Origin: Roseiarcus sp963753135
GTDB taxonomy: Bacteria; Pseudomonadota; Alphaproteobacteria; Rhizobiales; Beijerinckiaceae
Direction: 5' to 3'
Assembly: GCA_963753135.1 (NCBI GenBank)
Contig: CAVWBA010000014.1
Coordinates: 1-64,000, forward strand
Length of the DNA: 64,000 bases
This document shows, in pieces, positions 46,000 through 55,058 of the stretch (positions are counted from its first letter, which is position 1; each line of letters starts with the position of its first letter). The translations under genes and the position numbers were made by a program. The notes under the pieces are model-generated. The model had not been told where the DNA came from, did no database searches, and was given only the letters and a program-made list of their open reading frames with translations.

Positions 46000-47398
46000 T
46001 TACTTCGGCCGATCCAACGTGGCGGAGAACAGGAAGTTCAAGCCTTCCGAAAAAGTCGGGTGCGCGAAATCGGCGTCGCGCAGTTTCGTGTAGGGCAGGC
46101 CCGCCATCATCGCCGTCTGCACGACGGCCATCACTTCGCCGGCGTCAGCGCCGATCATGGTGAAGCCGAGAATGCGATCGTCGCTCTCTCCGATGAGCGC
46201 CTTCATGAAGCCTTCCGTCTGGCCGGTCGCCTGCGCCCTGAGGACCGCCTTCATCGGCAGCTTGGCGATCCGCGCTTTGACGCCTTGACGTTCGGCTTCG
46301 CGCTCGCTCAATCCGACATGCGAAAGCGGCGGATCGGTGAACATGCAATAGGGAATGAACCTGTCGCGCGTGTTGCGTTTTCCTCCGCTCAGATTGTCGC
46401 GAACGATGCGAAAGTCGTCCTCCGATATGTGGGTGAACATCGGGCTGCCCGCGCATTCGCCGAGAGCCCAGACGTCCGGCGCGCTCGTCTCCAGCCGCTC
46501 GTTGACTTTAACGAAGCCGCGGTCGTCCAAGTCGACGCCGGCGATGTCGAGCCCGGCGCCCGCCGTGTTCGGAATGCGCCCGGCCGCGACGAGGATGTGG
46601 CTGCCCTCGATCGTTTGCTCCCCGGAGCTCGTGCGCAGCGCAATGCTGACCGCGTTTCCGGACTGGCCGCTCACCTTGAGGAGCTCGGCGGGAACATGGA
46701 TCTTGACGCCTTCGCCGGTGAGGATCCGCCGGATCTCATGCGAGGCGTCCTCATCCTCCCTCGCCATCAGATGAGGCGACGCCTCGACGACAGTGACTTC
46801 AGCAGCCAAAGCGGCGATAGGCCTGCGCCAACTCGAGGCCGGCGTAGCCGCCGCCGATCACGATGAGATGCGCGGGCAGGATGTCGAGCTCGAGCGCTTC
46901 GACATGAGTGAGCGGCTTCGCGTCCTTAAGGCCCGGCACATTGGGAATGGCTGCGTGGGTTCCCACGTTGAGGAACACCTTGTCGCCGACCAGCGTGCGC
47001 GTCCCTCCGTCATTCAGGCTCACTTCGATGGTCTTGGGCGCGACGAAGCGGCCGGTCCCCATGATCAATTCGGCGCCGCTTTCCCTGTAGTTCTTCAAGT
47101 GCGCCTCGACGAGCCCCTGCACCATGACGCGCTTGCGCTCGCGAACCTTCGCCATGTCGACCTTGATCGGGCCGGTCATCACGCCGAACTCGGCGCCAGT
47201 GCGCGCGAAATGCGCGGCCTCGGCGCTGTGAATTTCGTTCTTGCTCGGCAGACATGCGACGTTCGGGCACGAGCCGCCGATCCATTTGCGCTCGACGACC
47301 GCGGTCCGGCGTCCTGATCTCGCCATCTGCCAGGCGGTCAGCTTGCCGCCGCCTCCGCTGCCGAGAATGAGAACGTCGACGTGTTCGGGTTCAGACAC
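46000..47398 (-). CDS. FAD-dependent pyridine nucleotide-disulfide oxidoreductase (mercuric reductase-like), frameshifted
   Basis: About 465 residues from GTG 47398, which follows GGAGG. FAD-binding VDVLILGSGGGGKLTAWQMA, redox disulfide WIGGSCPNVACLPSK (Cys-x4-Cys), NAD-binding LIVIGGGYAGLELAQAYRRFG. One extra T near 46803 breaks the frame; it resumes AEVTVVEASPHLM and continues ILVAAGRIPNTAG and the dimerisation domain. The MerA-specific N-terminal HMA domain and C-terminal Cys pair are absent, so a general disulfide reductase is likelier than mercury resistance. Role unknown; it sits among redox genes. Confidence 0.85.
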
Positions 47399-47833
47399 GA
47401 GCACCCTCCGCGATTCATCGATGAACACGCATGGTTATTCCGCGCCGCTGATCCAAAGGTCTGAGGTCGCGAACCTTCGGACACGCAAGCGGCGGCAACC
47501 GGCGAGGCGACCACTTCATGTCTCCACAACCAGGCAAAGTTACGGTGACTGCTATTCAGTCGCCGGCGAGTACGGCGGCGGCGCAGGTTTTGTTACGAGG
47601 GCGGTTCCCTTTTCGGGCGGAGACCAGACCTGCCAGTTTTGAGCTAAGAAAGCCGAAGTCCCCCCTAAAGCAGGGTCCGTAGAACATCGCGCTTGGGAGG
47701 ACGCAGGTCGCTGCTTGAGAGGCCGCTGGCATGATCGTATCGGCGGAAATGCGATGGTTTTGGGCAAATGCATGTCCTGACCAGTTCGACGCCTGGTTTC
47801 GATCAGGCTCGCCATCCCCCGGCCTAGGCTGTC
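47399..47833. other. intergenic region without a supported gene
   Basis: 435 bases between the divergent FAD reductase and the hypothetical gene. A minus-strand open stretch gives NWQVWSPPEKGTALVTKPAP followed by a stop, which looks protein-like but belongs to no family I recognise. No RNA gene or clear repeat is seen. Promoters for both flanking genes should lie here. Confidence 0.35.
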
Positions 47834-48358
47834 GTGAGGACGAATACTGTGCATGAGCGGGGCCAAACGGAACTCGGAATCAAGCGACGAGGCGAAAACC
47901 CGGGTGTCGAAATAAAGGGCCTCGTCGCCGTTCTGCCCGAATCCCACGTTCCTGCGCCGTTTGTCGGCGAAGCCCAGATCTGGTGCAAATGGCCATCGTC
48001 CGCGTTGACGCTTCGCGATCTGCCCACCGTCAAAACAAAAAAGCAGCGTTGGCTGAGAAAATTCGACATGACGGGCGCTGAGCCAGTGGAGATGCGCATG
48101 GCTAAAGACGAGGCGCCGGCCGACCATCGGCCCCTTCCTCACGAGGGCTGCAACGTCGAACTGACGCGAATCGAACTTGAGCAGAAACAAGTCTGGTGGA
48201 CGTTAGGATTCGAGGCGTTCGGCGAATTGTCTTCGATCGAACGAAACCTGCGCGCCGCGCTTTCCGTCATGGCCGCTCGCCGCCCGCCCCCATTTGCGCC
48301 AGGGGATCTGTTGAGCTACCCGGCCTGGCTGGACAAGCACGTTCGTCGCCAGCCATGA
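47834..48358 (+). CDS. conserved hypothetical protein
   Basis: 174 residues, GTG start (stop codon in frame three codons upstream). The composition is that of a real protein: GQTELGIKRRGENPGVEIKG, IWCKWPSS, RWLRKFD, GCNVELTRIEL, QVWWTLGFEAFGELSSIERNL, LLSYPAWL. The alternating beta-strand and charged-residue pattern with ELGIK and EIK could suggest a CYTH-like barrel, but this is a guess. Convergent with the GNAT gene. Confidence 0.65.
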   Translation: MRTNTVHERGQTELGIKRRGENPGVEIKGLVAVLPESHVPAPFVGEAQIWCKWPSSALTLRDLPTVKTKKQRWLRKFDMTGAEPVEMRMAKDEAPADHRPLPHEGCNVELTRIELEQKQVWWTLGFEAFGELSSIERNLRAALSVMAARRPPPFAPGDLLSYPAWLDKHVRRQP

Positions 48359-48394
48359 CGACATCGCGCCGACGCGCTTTTGCGCCTCTCCGCC

Positions 48395-48923
48395 TCAAGT
48401 CCCGCGTTCGGAGAGATCCTTCTCAAGGACCAGGAAGCTGAGATCATCGCGGAGCGGCGCGCCAAACCGATCGTCGCCGTAGGGAAAAGGCTCGGTCTCG
48501 CCGGTTTTGGCGTAGCCACGTCGAACATACCACGCAATAAGCGCTTCCCTGATGCTCACGACGATCATTCGGATGCGCGTCCCGCCCCTTCGCGCGCCCA
48601 TTGTTCGGCGGCCGAGAGCAAAATCTTGCCGAGCCCGCTGTTTTGCCGCGTCGGATCGGTCGCCAAGGAGCCGAGATACCACACGTTATCGTTGAGAGGC
48701 TCGATCCATACGCATCCCAGCAAGGAGCCGCCCTCGGGCTCATCCCATTTCAGGAGCGAAGCCTGAGGCTTCGCAGCCAGGTCTGCGCGCAGAACATCCT
48801 CATTGATGCGATCGCCGGAAAGATAAGATTCCTGCGTACTCCAGCCAGCCGCGTCCCCCGATAGGCGCGGTTCATGAGCGTGACGATGCCCGGCGCATCA
48901 TCGTCGGTAGCCGGTAAAAACAT
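48395..48923 (-). CDS. GNAT family N-acetyltransferase, frameshifted
   Basis: About 175 residues from ATG 48923. The frame runs LPATDDDAPGIVTLMNRAYRG; a base missing in a run of five G near 48860 (cggggga) moves it to GDAAGWSTQESYLSGDRINED and then LGSLATDPTRQNSGLGKILL, the acetyl-CoA binding loop (Q/R-x-x-G-x-G/A equivalent). A second missing base near 48580 (gaaggggcggg) moves it to GGTRIRMIVVSIREALIAWYVRRGYAKTGETEPFP. Both deletions are in G runs, typical of base-calling errors. Substrate unknown. Confidence 0.75.
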
Positions 48924-49137
48924 GCTGTTCCTTCATGCGGTCTTCGTTCCCTTGCTGATCAAGAGAGGCGCAAGCCGACCATGAGAGGGCCGGCCTTGTC
49001 GAACTGTGCTGGCGGCTCGGCCAGCCGGGCGTTGACAAAGGGTCAGCGCCCGGAGTTATGATTACGTTTATGGGGAAGCGATCTCCCCACGAGGCGACAG
49101 CTGAAGAATCGCGCCCGATTTCATTCGAGGGCGCATT

Positions 49138-50019
49138 GTGTCGTCATTAAACAGCATCTCTTCGGAAAAGCTTTGGCGTCTGGTCGGCGTGCCACACGGC
49201 CCCGTGCTCGTCGATGTGCGGCCTAAGGAGGACTTCGCCGCCGACCCGCGTTTCGTTCCTGGCGCCGTTCGTCGAGCCCATTCGACGGTTGCGGATTGGG
49301 GCTCAGAGTTCACAGGGCGTTCGGCGGTGGTGATCTGCAAGAACGGTCGGGGGCTCAGCGAGGGCGTCGCGGCTTGGCTGCGTCACGCTTCCGCATCCTC
49401 CGCCGAAGTTCTTCTCGACGGCCATGCAGCTTGGGCGCAAGCGGGCCTGCCGCTCGTGCCCGAAGATAAACTGCCCCCTCGCGATTCGCAGGGGCGGACG
49501 GTCTGGGTGACGCGCTCAAGGCCGAAGATCGATCGCATCGCCTGTCCCTGGCTCATACGCCGCTTCGTCGATCCCGCCGCAGTGTTCTTGTTCGTTTCGC
49601 CAGCGGAAGTGCACGCGGTCGCAGAACGTTTCAACGGCGCGCCGTTCGATATCGAAGGGGTGTTCTGGAGCCACCGCGGCGACCTCTGCACCTTCGATAC
49701 GATGCTCGACGAACTGGGGCTTCGAACCCCGCCGCTCGCGAAACTTGCCGCGATGATCAGGGGCGCGGATACCGCCCGCCTCGATCTCGCGCCCGAAGCG
49801 CCCGGGCTGGTCGCCGCCTCGCTTGGACTGTCGCGCATGTACTCCGACGATCTCGAGCAGCTTGCAGCGGGCATGACGCTCTACGACGCCTTCTATCGCT
49901 GGGCTCGTGACGCAAGCGACGAAACGCACGATTGGCCCACGAACAAGCCTAAAAAAATCGCGGAGGGGCCACTTCAACGGCAAACGCCTGCCCAACCGCA
50001 TTCGGCGAAGACAAAGTAA
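49138..50019 (+). CDS. rhodanese domain-ChrB C-terminal domain fusion protein
   Basis: 293 residues, GTG start. Residues 1-110 form a rhodanese domain (VLVDVRPKEDF, AVVICKNGRGLSEG with active-site Cys67, LDGHAAWAQAGLPL). Residues 125-280 match the C-terminal domain of chromate-resistance protein ChrB (VTRSRPKIDRIACPWLIRRFVDP, FWSHRGDLCTFDTML). No ChrA transporter is nearby. The stop overlaps the cytochrome start by one base, so both are co-translated. Function is probably tied to sulfur or metal-oxyanion redox rather than export. Confidence 0.85.
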   Translation: MSSLNSISSEKLWRLVGVPHGPVLVDVRPKEDFAADPRFVPGAVRRAHSTVADWGSEFTGRSAVVICKNGRGLSEGVAAWLRHASASSAEVLLDGHAAWAQAGLPLVPEDKLPPRDSQGRTVWVTRSRPKIDRIACPWLIRRFVDPAAVFLFVSPAEVHAVAERFNGAPFDIEGVFWSHRGDLCTFDTMLDELGLRTPPLAKLAAMIRGADTARLDLAPEAPGLVAASLGLSRMYSDDLEQLAAGMTLYDAFYRWARDASDETHDWPTNKPKKIAEGPLQRQTPAQPHSAKTK

Positions 50020-51653
50020 TGCAGAAAGTTATCTTCGCAGGTCTTGTCTTGCTCGTCCTGGGAGCTGCGGCTCTCTATCGGTTTGCGCTCCCCGGCTTGT
50101 CGAGCGCGCGCCCGGCGCCGCCCGCAATAGAAACGGAAGTCGCGACCTGGCTGCTCTTACACAGCGTACCGACCGAGGCCGCCGCTCGCGCCAATCCTCT
50201 GAAGCCTGACGAAGCGAATATCGCCGCCGGCGGATCTACCTTTCAGCAGAAGTGCGCGGTCTGCCACGGCTTCGACGGGAACGGCCGCACGACCATTGGC
50301 GAACATGTCTACCCACGCGCGCCGTCCCTACGCCAAGCGCTGCCAGCGCTGACCGACGGTCAGATTTTCACCTACATCAATGACGGCATACGCAACACCG
50401 CGATGCCGGCCTGGGATCTGCCGGAAAGTGAAGTTTGGCAGATCGTAGCTTTCCTCCGCCACTTGCCGCCGACAGCCCCTCCCGGCTCCGCCAACGGAGC
50501 GACGCCGACTCACCCGATCGAGGCCCATTTCGTCGGCTCAGCCGCCTGCGAGTCCTGTCACAAGGAAATCTACGCCCGGTGGAAGAAGACGCGCATGGCC
50601 AATGTGGTGCGCGATCCGCATGAGCACCCAGACGCCTTCATTCCCGACATGTCCAAGCCTGATCCCGTCCTGACGTTCACGAAGGACGATGTCGCCTTTG
50701 TCTACGGCAGCCGGTGGAAGCAGCGCTATTTCACCCGCCGGGGCGACGACTACTTCCCGCTGCCTGCGCAGTGGGACATCACGCACGCGCGCTGGCTGCC
50801 CTACCATGTGCCGAAGAACGCCGATTGGTGGGCGCCGCTCTATCCCGAAGACAATATGCAGCGCCCGACTGGGCCGCTGTGCGACGGCTGCCACTCGGTC
50901 AATTACGACATCAAGACCAAGAGCGTCACCGAGTGGAACGTCGGCTGTGAGGATTGCCACGGGGCTGGCAGCGCCCATGTCGCCGATCCCGTGCGGACAA
51001 CGATCATCAACCCGGCGCGGCTCGACTATGTCTCCGCCAACGACACCTGCATTCGCTGCCATTCACAAGGCCGTCCGAAGGCCAATCCGATCGACGGCAA
51101 ATATTACGATTGGGCGGTCGGATTTCAGATGGGAAAGCGACTCGCCGACTACTGGGACCTCGAGCCACACAAGCTGGGGGAATTGACCTTCACCCATTTC
51201 CCCGACGGGACGGCGCACAAGAACCGCATGCAGGGCAACGACTTCGTCCAGAGCCTCATGTACACGCGGGGCGTGACCTGCTTCTCATGTCACGATCCTC
51301 ACGGCAGCGACAACGTCGCGATGCTGCGGGAGAAGGGCAATGCGCTTTGCCTCGGCTGCCACGGGCCAAATTCGCCGATCGGTCCATTCGCCGACAGCAT
51401 ACCCGCCCACACCCATCACAAGCTGGATAGCACAGGCAGCCAATGCGTCTCCTGCCATATGCCATTGATCGAAGAGACGCTGGGAGACGTGAAGGTGCAC
51501 GCCCACACCTTCCGCTTCATCACCCCAGCGACCACACAAGCGCTCAACGTGCCCAACCCCTGCACGCTTTGCCACACGGACAAGTCCGTAGAGTGGGCTG
51601 AGCAGACGCTGAGCGCCTGGACGGGCCGTTCGCCCTGGCGGATGGGAAACTAA
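50019..51653 (+). CDS. nine-heme c-type cytochrome
   Basis: 544 residues, N-terminal signal-anchor (about 5-25). Nine CxxCH motifs: CAVCH, CESCH, CDGCH, CEDCH, CIRCH, CFSCH, CLGCH, CVSCH, CTLCH. The first lies in a class I cytochrome c domain (about 65-155) with NTAMPAWD supplying a Met ligand. The other eight lie in a large domain resembling cytochrome c554/octaheme oxidoreductases. It is translationally coupled to the rhodanese-ChrB gene. Likely periplasmic electron transfer or reductase; an acceptor such as chromate, nitrogen or sulfur oxyanion cannot be chosen from the sequence. Confidence 0.9.
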   Translation: MQKVIFAGLVLLVLGAAALYRFALPGLSSARPAPPAIETEVATWLLLHSVPTEAAARANPLKPDEANIAAGGSTFQQKCAVCHGFDGNGRTTIGEHVYPRAPSLRQALPALTDGQIFTYINDGIRNTAMPAWDLPESEVWQIVAFLRHLPPTAPPGSANGATPTHPIEAHFVGSAACESCHKEIYARWKKTRMANVVRDPHEHPDAFIPDMSKPDPVLTFTKDDVAFVYGSRWKQRYFTRRGDDYFPLPAQWDITHARWLPYHVPKNADWWAPLYPEDNMQRPTGPLCDGCHSVNYDIKTKSVTEWNVGCEDCHGAGSAHVADPVRTTIINPARLDYVSANDTCIRCHSQGRPKANPIDGKYYDWAVGFQMGKRLADYWDLEPHKLGELTFTHFPDGTAHKNRMQGNDFVQSLMYTRGVTCFSCHDPHGSDNVAMLREKGNALCLGCHGPNSPIGPFADSIPAHTHHKLDSTGSQCVSCHMPLIEETLGDVKVHAHTFRFITPATTQALNVPNPCTLCHTDKSVEWAEQTLSAWTGRSPWRMGN

Positions 51654-51808
51654 GCCGCCGCAAGACGGCAAAAATCGCTAACCGACTCCACCCGTCTGGC
51701 TGGGCTAAGGGCCCCGGAAATCAATTGCTTTACGATTTTCAGAAGATATGCTATCCTGAGCCGTTTTTCATTACAGCGGCGGCGAGCCGCTCGCGGAAGG
51801 AGAGTCGG

Positions 51809-52437
51809 ATGGTTCAGGAGACAGCGCCGGCGCGCCGGCATTTGGGCGCGCTTGGCAAGATGCAGCGTCGGAAGCGGATCTTCGGCCGCTTAAGGGAAGG
51901 CGCAAGCTACGAGGAGATCGCGGCCGAGGAAGGGGTCGGCCGCGAGCGCGTCCGGCAGATCGTCGCCGAGGTGTTGCAGCGACGCTCGGTCGACAGCGGC
52001 GCCGATCATGCGAAACTGCAATTGGATCGCCTCGCGCCCCTGATGCAGCTCGCCGCCGAAGCGGTCGCCGCCGGCGACATCAGGGCGATAACCCCCTATT
52101 TGAAGGTGCTCGACCGGCTCGACCGCTACCAGACCGTCGCCGTCGCCCACCAGGGCTATGACGAAGAGGACCGCAGGAAGCTCATGGAGAAGATCAACCG
52201 CGTGGCCGCCAATCTCGGCGTCGACGAGACGTGGAACGCGGCGCGCGAATATTTGAAGAAGCACGGTCGCTTTCCCGCCGATCCCGACGCGCTCAGCGAA
52301 GCCGGGGCGATCGAAGGGCTGGGAGACCGGGCGAGACCGAGGCGCCCGAAGGGCCGGCCGGCGCCGGCGAGGAGCCGCAGAAGGGGCAGAGCGAGGCGGC
52401 CAACTGGATGTCGTTTGAGAATTGGAGCGCAACCTGA
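51809..52437 (+). CDS. sigma-region-4-like helix-turn-helix protein
   Basis: About 210 residues from ATG 51809, preceded by AAGGAGAG. The HTH reads LREGASYEEIAAEEGVGRERVRQIV, as in sigma region 4, followed by a helical middle with LDRLAPLMQLAAEAVAAGDIR and YLKVLDRLDRY. After AIEG near 52320 the in-frame tail is Arg/Pro-rich and runs into repeat copy B to 52483; the adjacent frame gives an acidic tail (ETEAPEGPAG, QSEAANWMSFENW) ending at 52437 that looks more natural. A one-base deletion is therefore likely. Unknown function; relatives appear with mobile elements. Confidence 0.65.
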
Positions 52438-52445
52438 GAGGCGAG

Positions 52446-52566
52446 TTCAAAAGATTCCGATTTTTTTATTTTTTTCCCCATAACCCTTTGAAAAGCCCCA
52501 ATTCGGCCAAATAAAACCAAGCCAATCCAACGGTTTTTCCTTGGTTTTCCTTGGCTCTCCTTGCAC
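52446..52566 (+). repeat. dispersed intergenic repeat, copy B
   Basis: T-rich left part, core CCATAACCCTTTGAAAAGCCCC (52477-52498), then AAAACCAAG (52513-52521) pairing with CTTGGTTTT (52540-52548) as a nine-base inverted repeat. Best matched by copy C read on the other strand. It sits between the sigma-like gene and lnt. Boundaries are approximate. Confidence 0.65.
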
Positions 52567-52736
52567 CCAGACTCGCCGCCAGGTTGCAATGGAGGCGGTA
52601 GGATTGAGGCCGCACTCATGACGGCCACGCTCAAGGCTCGCGCTTGAGACTCGCGCGCGAAGTCCGAGTTGAACATGAGGCCGGGTTCGGGCTATGGTCG
52701 GAAATGGCGATTCGACCGATGAGGAGAGGCGTTGCC

Positions 52737-54380
52737 TTGAGCGTTGCCGATTCCACGATGCTGCCCCGGGCCAATGGCCTGGCCTCGCTCATCGACGGCG
52801 TCATTCTGTCCTGGGGCTGGCGCCGGCGCGCCATCGCCTTCATCTCGGGGGCGATAGGGGCGTTGGCGCTGCCGCCGTTTTCAATCTTTGTGCTGATCGC
52901 TGTTCCGTTGACCATCGCCGTCTGGTTGATCGATGGCGCGCAGGATCGTGCGTCCGGTCGGCCGCGTGTCGCTTCGCTGAGCGCCGCATTCGGGGCCGGC
53001 TGGTGGATGGGCTTCGGCTATTTTCTCGCCGGCCTCTGGTGGGTCGGATCGGCGCTTCTGGTCGAGGCCGACAAATTCGCGTGGGCGCTGCCGCTTGCGG
53101 TCGTGGCGCTGCCCGCGGCGCTCGCCGTCTTTACGGGCGCCGGATTCGCGCTCGCGCGCCTCCTCTGGTCGCCGGGGCCTTGGCGGATCTTCGCCCTCGC
53201 GTTTGGGCTTGGCGCAGCGGAATGGGCGCGCGGCCTCCTGTTTACCGGCTTTCCCTGGAACGACCTCGGCATGGCGCTGGGGGTCAATCTCGCGCTTGCG
53301 CAGACCGCTTCGCTCGTCGGCCTGCATGGACTGACCTTCCTGACAATCGCAATCTTCGCTGTCCCGGCGACGCTGTGGCGGGTGAGCGACAGCCGGTTCG
53401 ATCTGGCGCCGACGATTGTCGCGGTTCTCGCGCTGGTTCTCATGGCCGCCTTCGGCGAGTTCCGGCTCATGGCGCCGGCCAGCGCGACCGTGCCGGGCGT
53501 GAAACTGCGCCTCATCCAGCCCAATGTCGCTCAAGACGACACGTCATTTGGCCCAGAGAACGGCCAAGCGATCCTGCGCCGCTATTTCGACTTGTCGGAG
53601 CGCGCGACCTCGCCCGATCGCTCCGGGATTCGTGACGTCACCCATCTGATCTGGCCCAAATCGGCCTTCCCGTTCATTCTATCGCGCGACCCGCTGGCGC
53701 TTTCCGAGATCGTCGACTTTCTCAGGGACGGCGCGACGCTGATCACCGGCGCGGCGCGGCGCGAGGACGGAGACGGGCCGCCGCGCTACTTCAACTCGAT
53801 CGAAATTGTCGGCCGGAACGGACTGTCGGCGCAGCGCTATGACAAGCAGCATCTGGTGCCGTTCGGCGAATATGTGCCTTTCGCGAGCCTGCTGGAGCAG
53901 GCGCATATTGCGCAGATGGTCGACATTCCCGGTGGGTTCGAGCCCGGCTCGGGCCGTCGCATCCTTCATATTCCGGGCTTGCCGGACGCGATGCCGCTCA
54001 TCTGCTACGAGGCGATCTTTCCGATCGAGCTTGGCGATCTCGTGTCCCGCGCCGAGCGGCCAGGATGGCTCCTGAACGTCACCGATGATGCGTGGTTCGG
54101 CCTGACGCCGGGGCCCTATCAACATTTTGCGCAGGCCCGGTTGCGGGCGATCGAACTTGGGCTCCCATTGATTCGCGACGCCAATACCGGAATTTCGGCG
54201 GTTTTGGACGGCCTCGGCCGCGAAATCGCGGTCGCTCCACTCGGCGCGGAGGGCGTCGTTGACGCCGAATTGCCCGTTGCGCTCGCGCCCACGTTGCAGT
54301 CACACTTGGGATCGATTGGCGCGATGCTGATCGGATTGGCCTTTCTGGCGGCCGCTCTCAGGGGAAAGGGTCGGGTGTAA
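52737..54380 (+). CDS. lnt: apolipoprotein N-acyltransferase, catalytic Glu replaced
   Basis: 547 residues from TTG 52737, which follows GAGGAGAGG at 52721-52729. About eight N-terminal membrane segments and a C-terminal nitrilase domain. It transfers the third acyl chain to lipoproteins in the inner membrane. Of the Glu-Lys-Cys triad, Lys (RYDKQHLVPFGEYVPF) and Cys (MPLICYEAIFP) are present, but the block LIWPKSAFPF has Lys308 (AAA at 53658-53660) where WPE is expected. Could be a sequencing substitution (G to A) or an inactive enzyme. Followed by the XRE regulator and metK, as in relatives. Confidence 0.92.
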   Translation: MSVADSTMLPRANGLASLIDGVILSWGWRRRAIAFISGAIGALALPPFSIFVLIAVPLTIAVWLIDGAQDRASGRPRVASLSAAFGAGWWMGFGYFLAGLWWVGSALLVEADKFAWALPLAVVALPAALAVFTGAGFALARLLWSPGPWRIFALAFGLGAAEWARGLLFTGFPWNDLGMALGVNLALAQTASLVGLHGLTFLTIAIFAVPATLWRVSDSRFDLAPTIVAVLALVLMAAFGEFRLMAPASATVPGVKLRLIQPNVAQDDTSFGPENGQAILRRYFDLSERATSPDRSGIRDVTHLIWPKSAFPFILSRDPLALSEIVDFLRDGATLITGAARREDGDGPPRYFNSIEIVGRNGLSAQRYDKQHLVPFGEYVPFASLLEQAHIAQMVDIPGGFEPGSGRRILHIPGLPDAMPLICYEAIFPIELGDLVSRAERPGWLLNVTDDAWFGLTPGPYQHFAQARLRAIELGLPLIRDANTGISAVLDGLGREIAVAPLGAEGVVDAELPVALAPTLQSHLGSIGAMLIGLAFLAAALRGKGRV

Positions 54381-54477
54381 ACGAAGACCGCCGATTGCAA
54401 AACTACACCCTTGCGCGTTATCCGAGTGTCAGCTATCTCATTTCCCTTAGGTCAATGATTCTCGCGCAGGCGCTGCG

Positions 54478-54931
54478 ATGGCTATGGGGCATGAGCTCAA
54501 AATGATGTCCAAAGTGTCCAACATCGTCGACGTCTATGTCGGCGCGCGATTGCGAATGCGGCGGACGATGCTCGGCATGAGTCAGAGCAGACTGGGCGAG
54601 CTTCTCGGCGTGACGTTCCAGCAAATCCAGAAGTATGAAAAGGGCTCCAACCGCATCAGCGCAAGTCGTCTTCAGCATACCGCGCGCGTACTTGAAGTCT
54701 CGCCTGGTTATTTCTTCGAAGGGGCGCCGGCGGATTCGGCAGAACCAGGTTTCGCTGAAGAGTCATCCGCAATCCTACGTCGTCGATTTCCTCGCCTCGA
54801 CGGAAGGCCTTCAGCTCAATCGCGCGTTTCTGCGAGTTCGCGACCCCAAAGTGCGACGGAAGATTGTTGACCTCGTTATTGCGTTGGCGTCGCCACAAGA
54901 CGAGGCCGTCGAAGACTTGCCCGTTCGATAA
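54478..54931 (+). CDS. XRE family transcriptional regulator, frameshifted
   Basis: About 150 residues. HTH core VGARLRMRRTMLGMSQSRLGELLGVTFQQIQKYEKGSNRISASRL, the form widely conserved beside lnt and metK in Hyphomicrobiales. One extra base near 54767 breaks the frame; the true C-terminal part reads SYVVDFLASTEGLQLNRAFLRV, then VRRKIVDLVIAL. ATG 54478 was kept, with ATG 54502/54505 as alternatives. Loss of this regulator would be surprising, so error is favoured. Confidence 0.85.
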
Positions 54932-55058
54932 ATCGAACAAACTGGCCAAAACGGCTTGACGGACCGAACGGCCACTGTCAAAAGCAGCGGCGTGCGCCTG
55001 GGGGTGACCTGTAGGCCGCAAAGCTTATGGCGAAAGACGCCGGCAGGAGATGGTGCAA

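Noticed and set aside
46000..47398. Mercury resistance (merA)
   Set aside because: No HMA domain, no C-terminal Cys pair, and no merR/merT/merP nearby.
54932..55058. Possible SAM riboswitch in the metK leader
   Set aside because: Looked for SAM-II and SAM/SAH-type conserved blocks and found no matching fold; only a small GGCG-CGCC hairpin.
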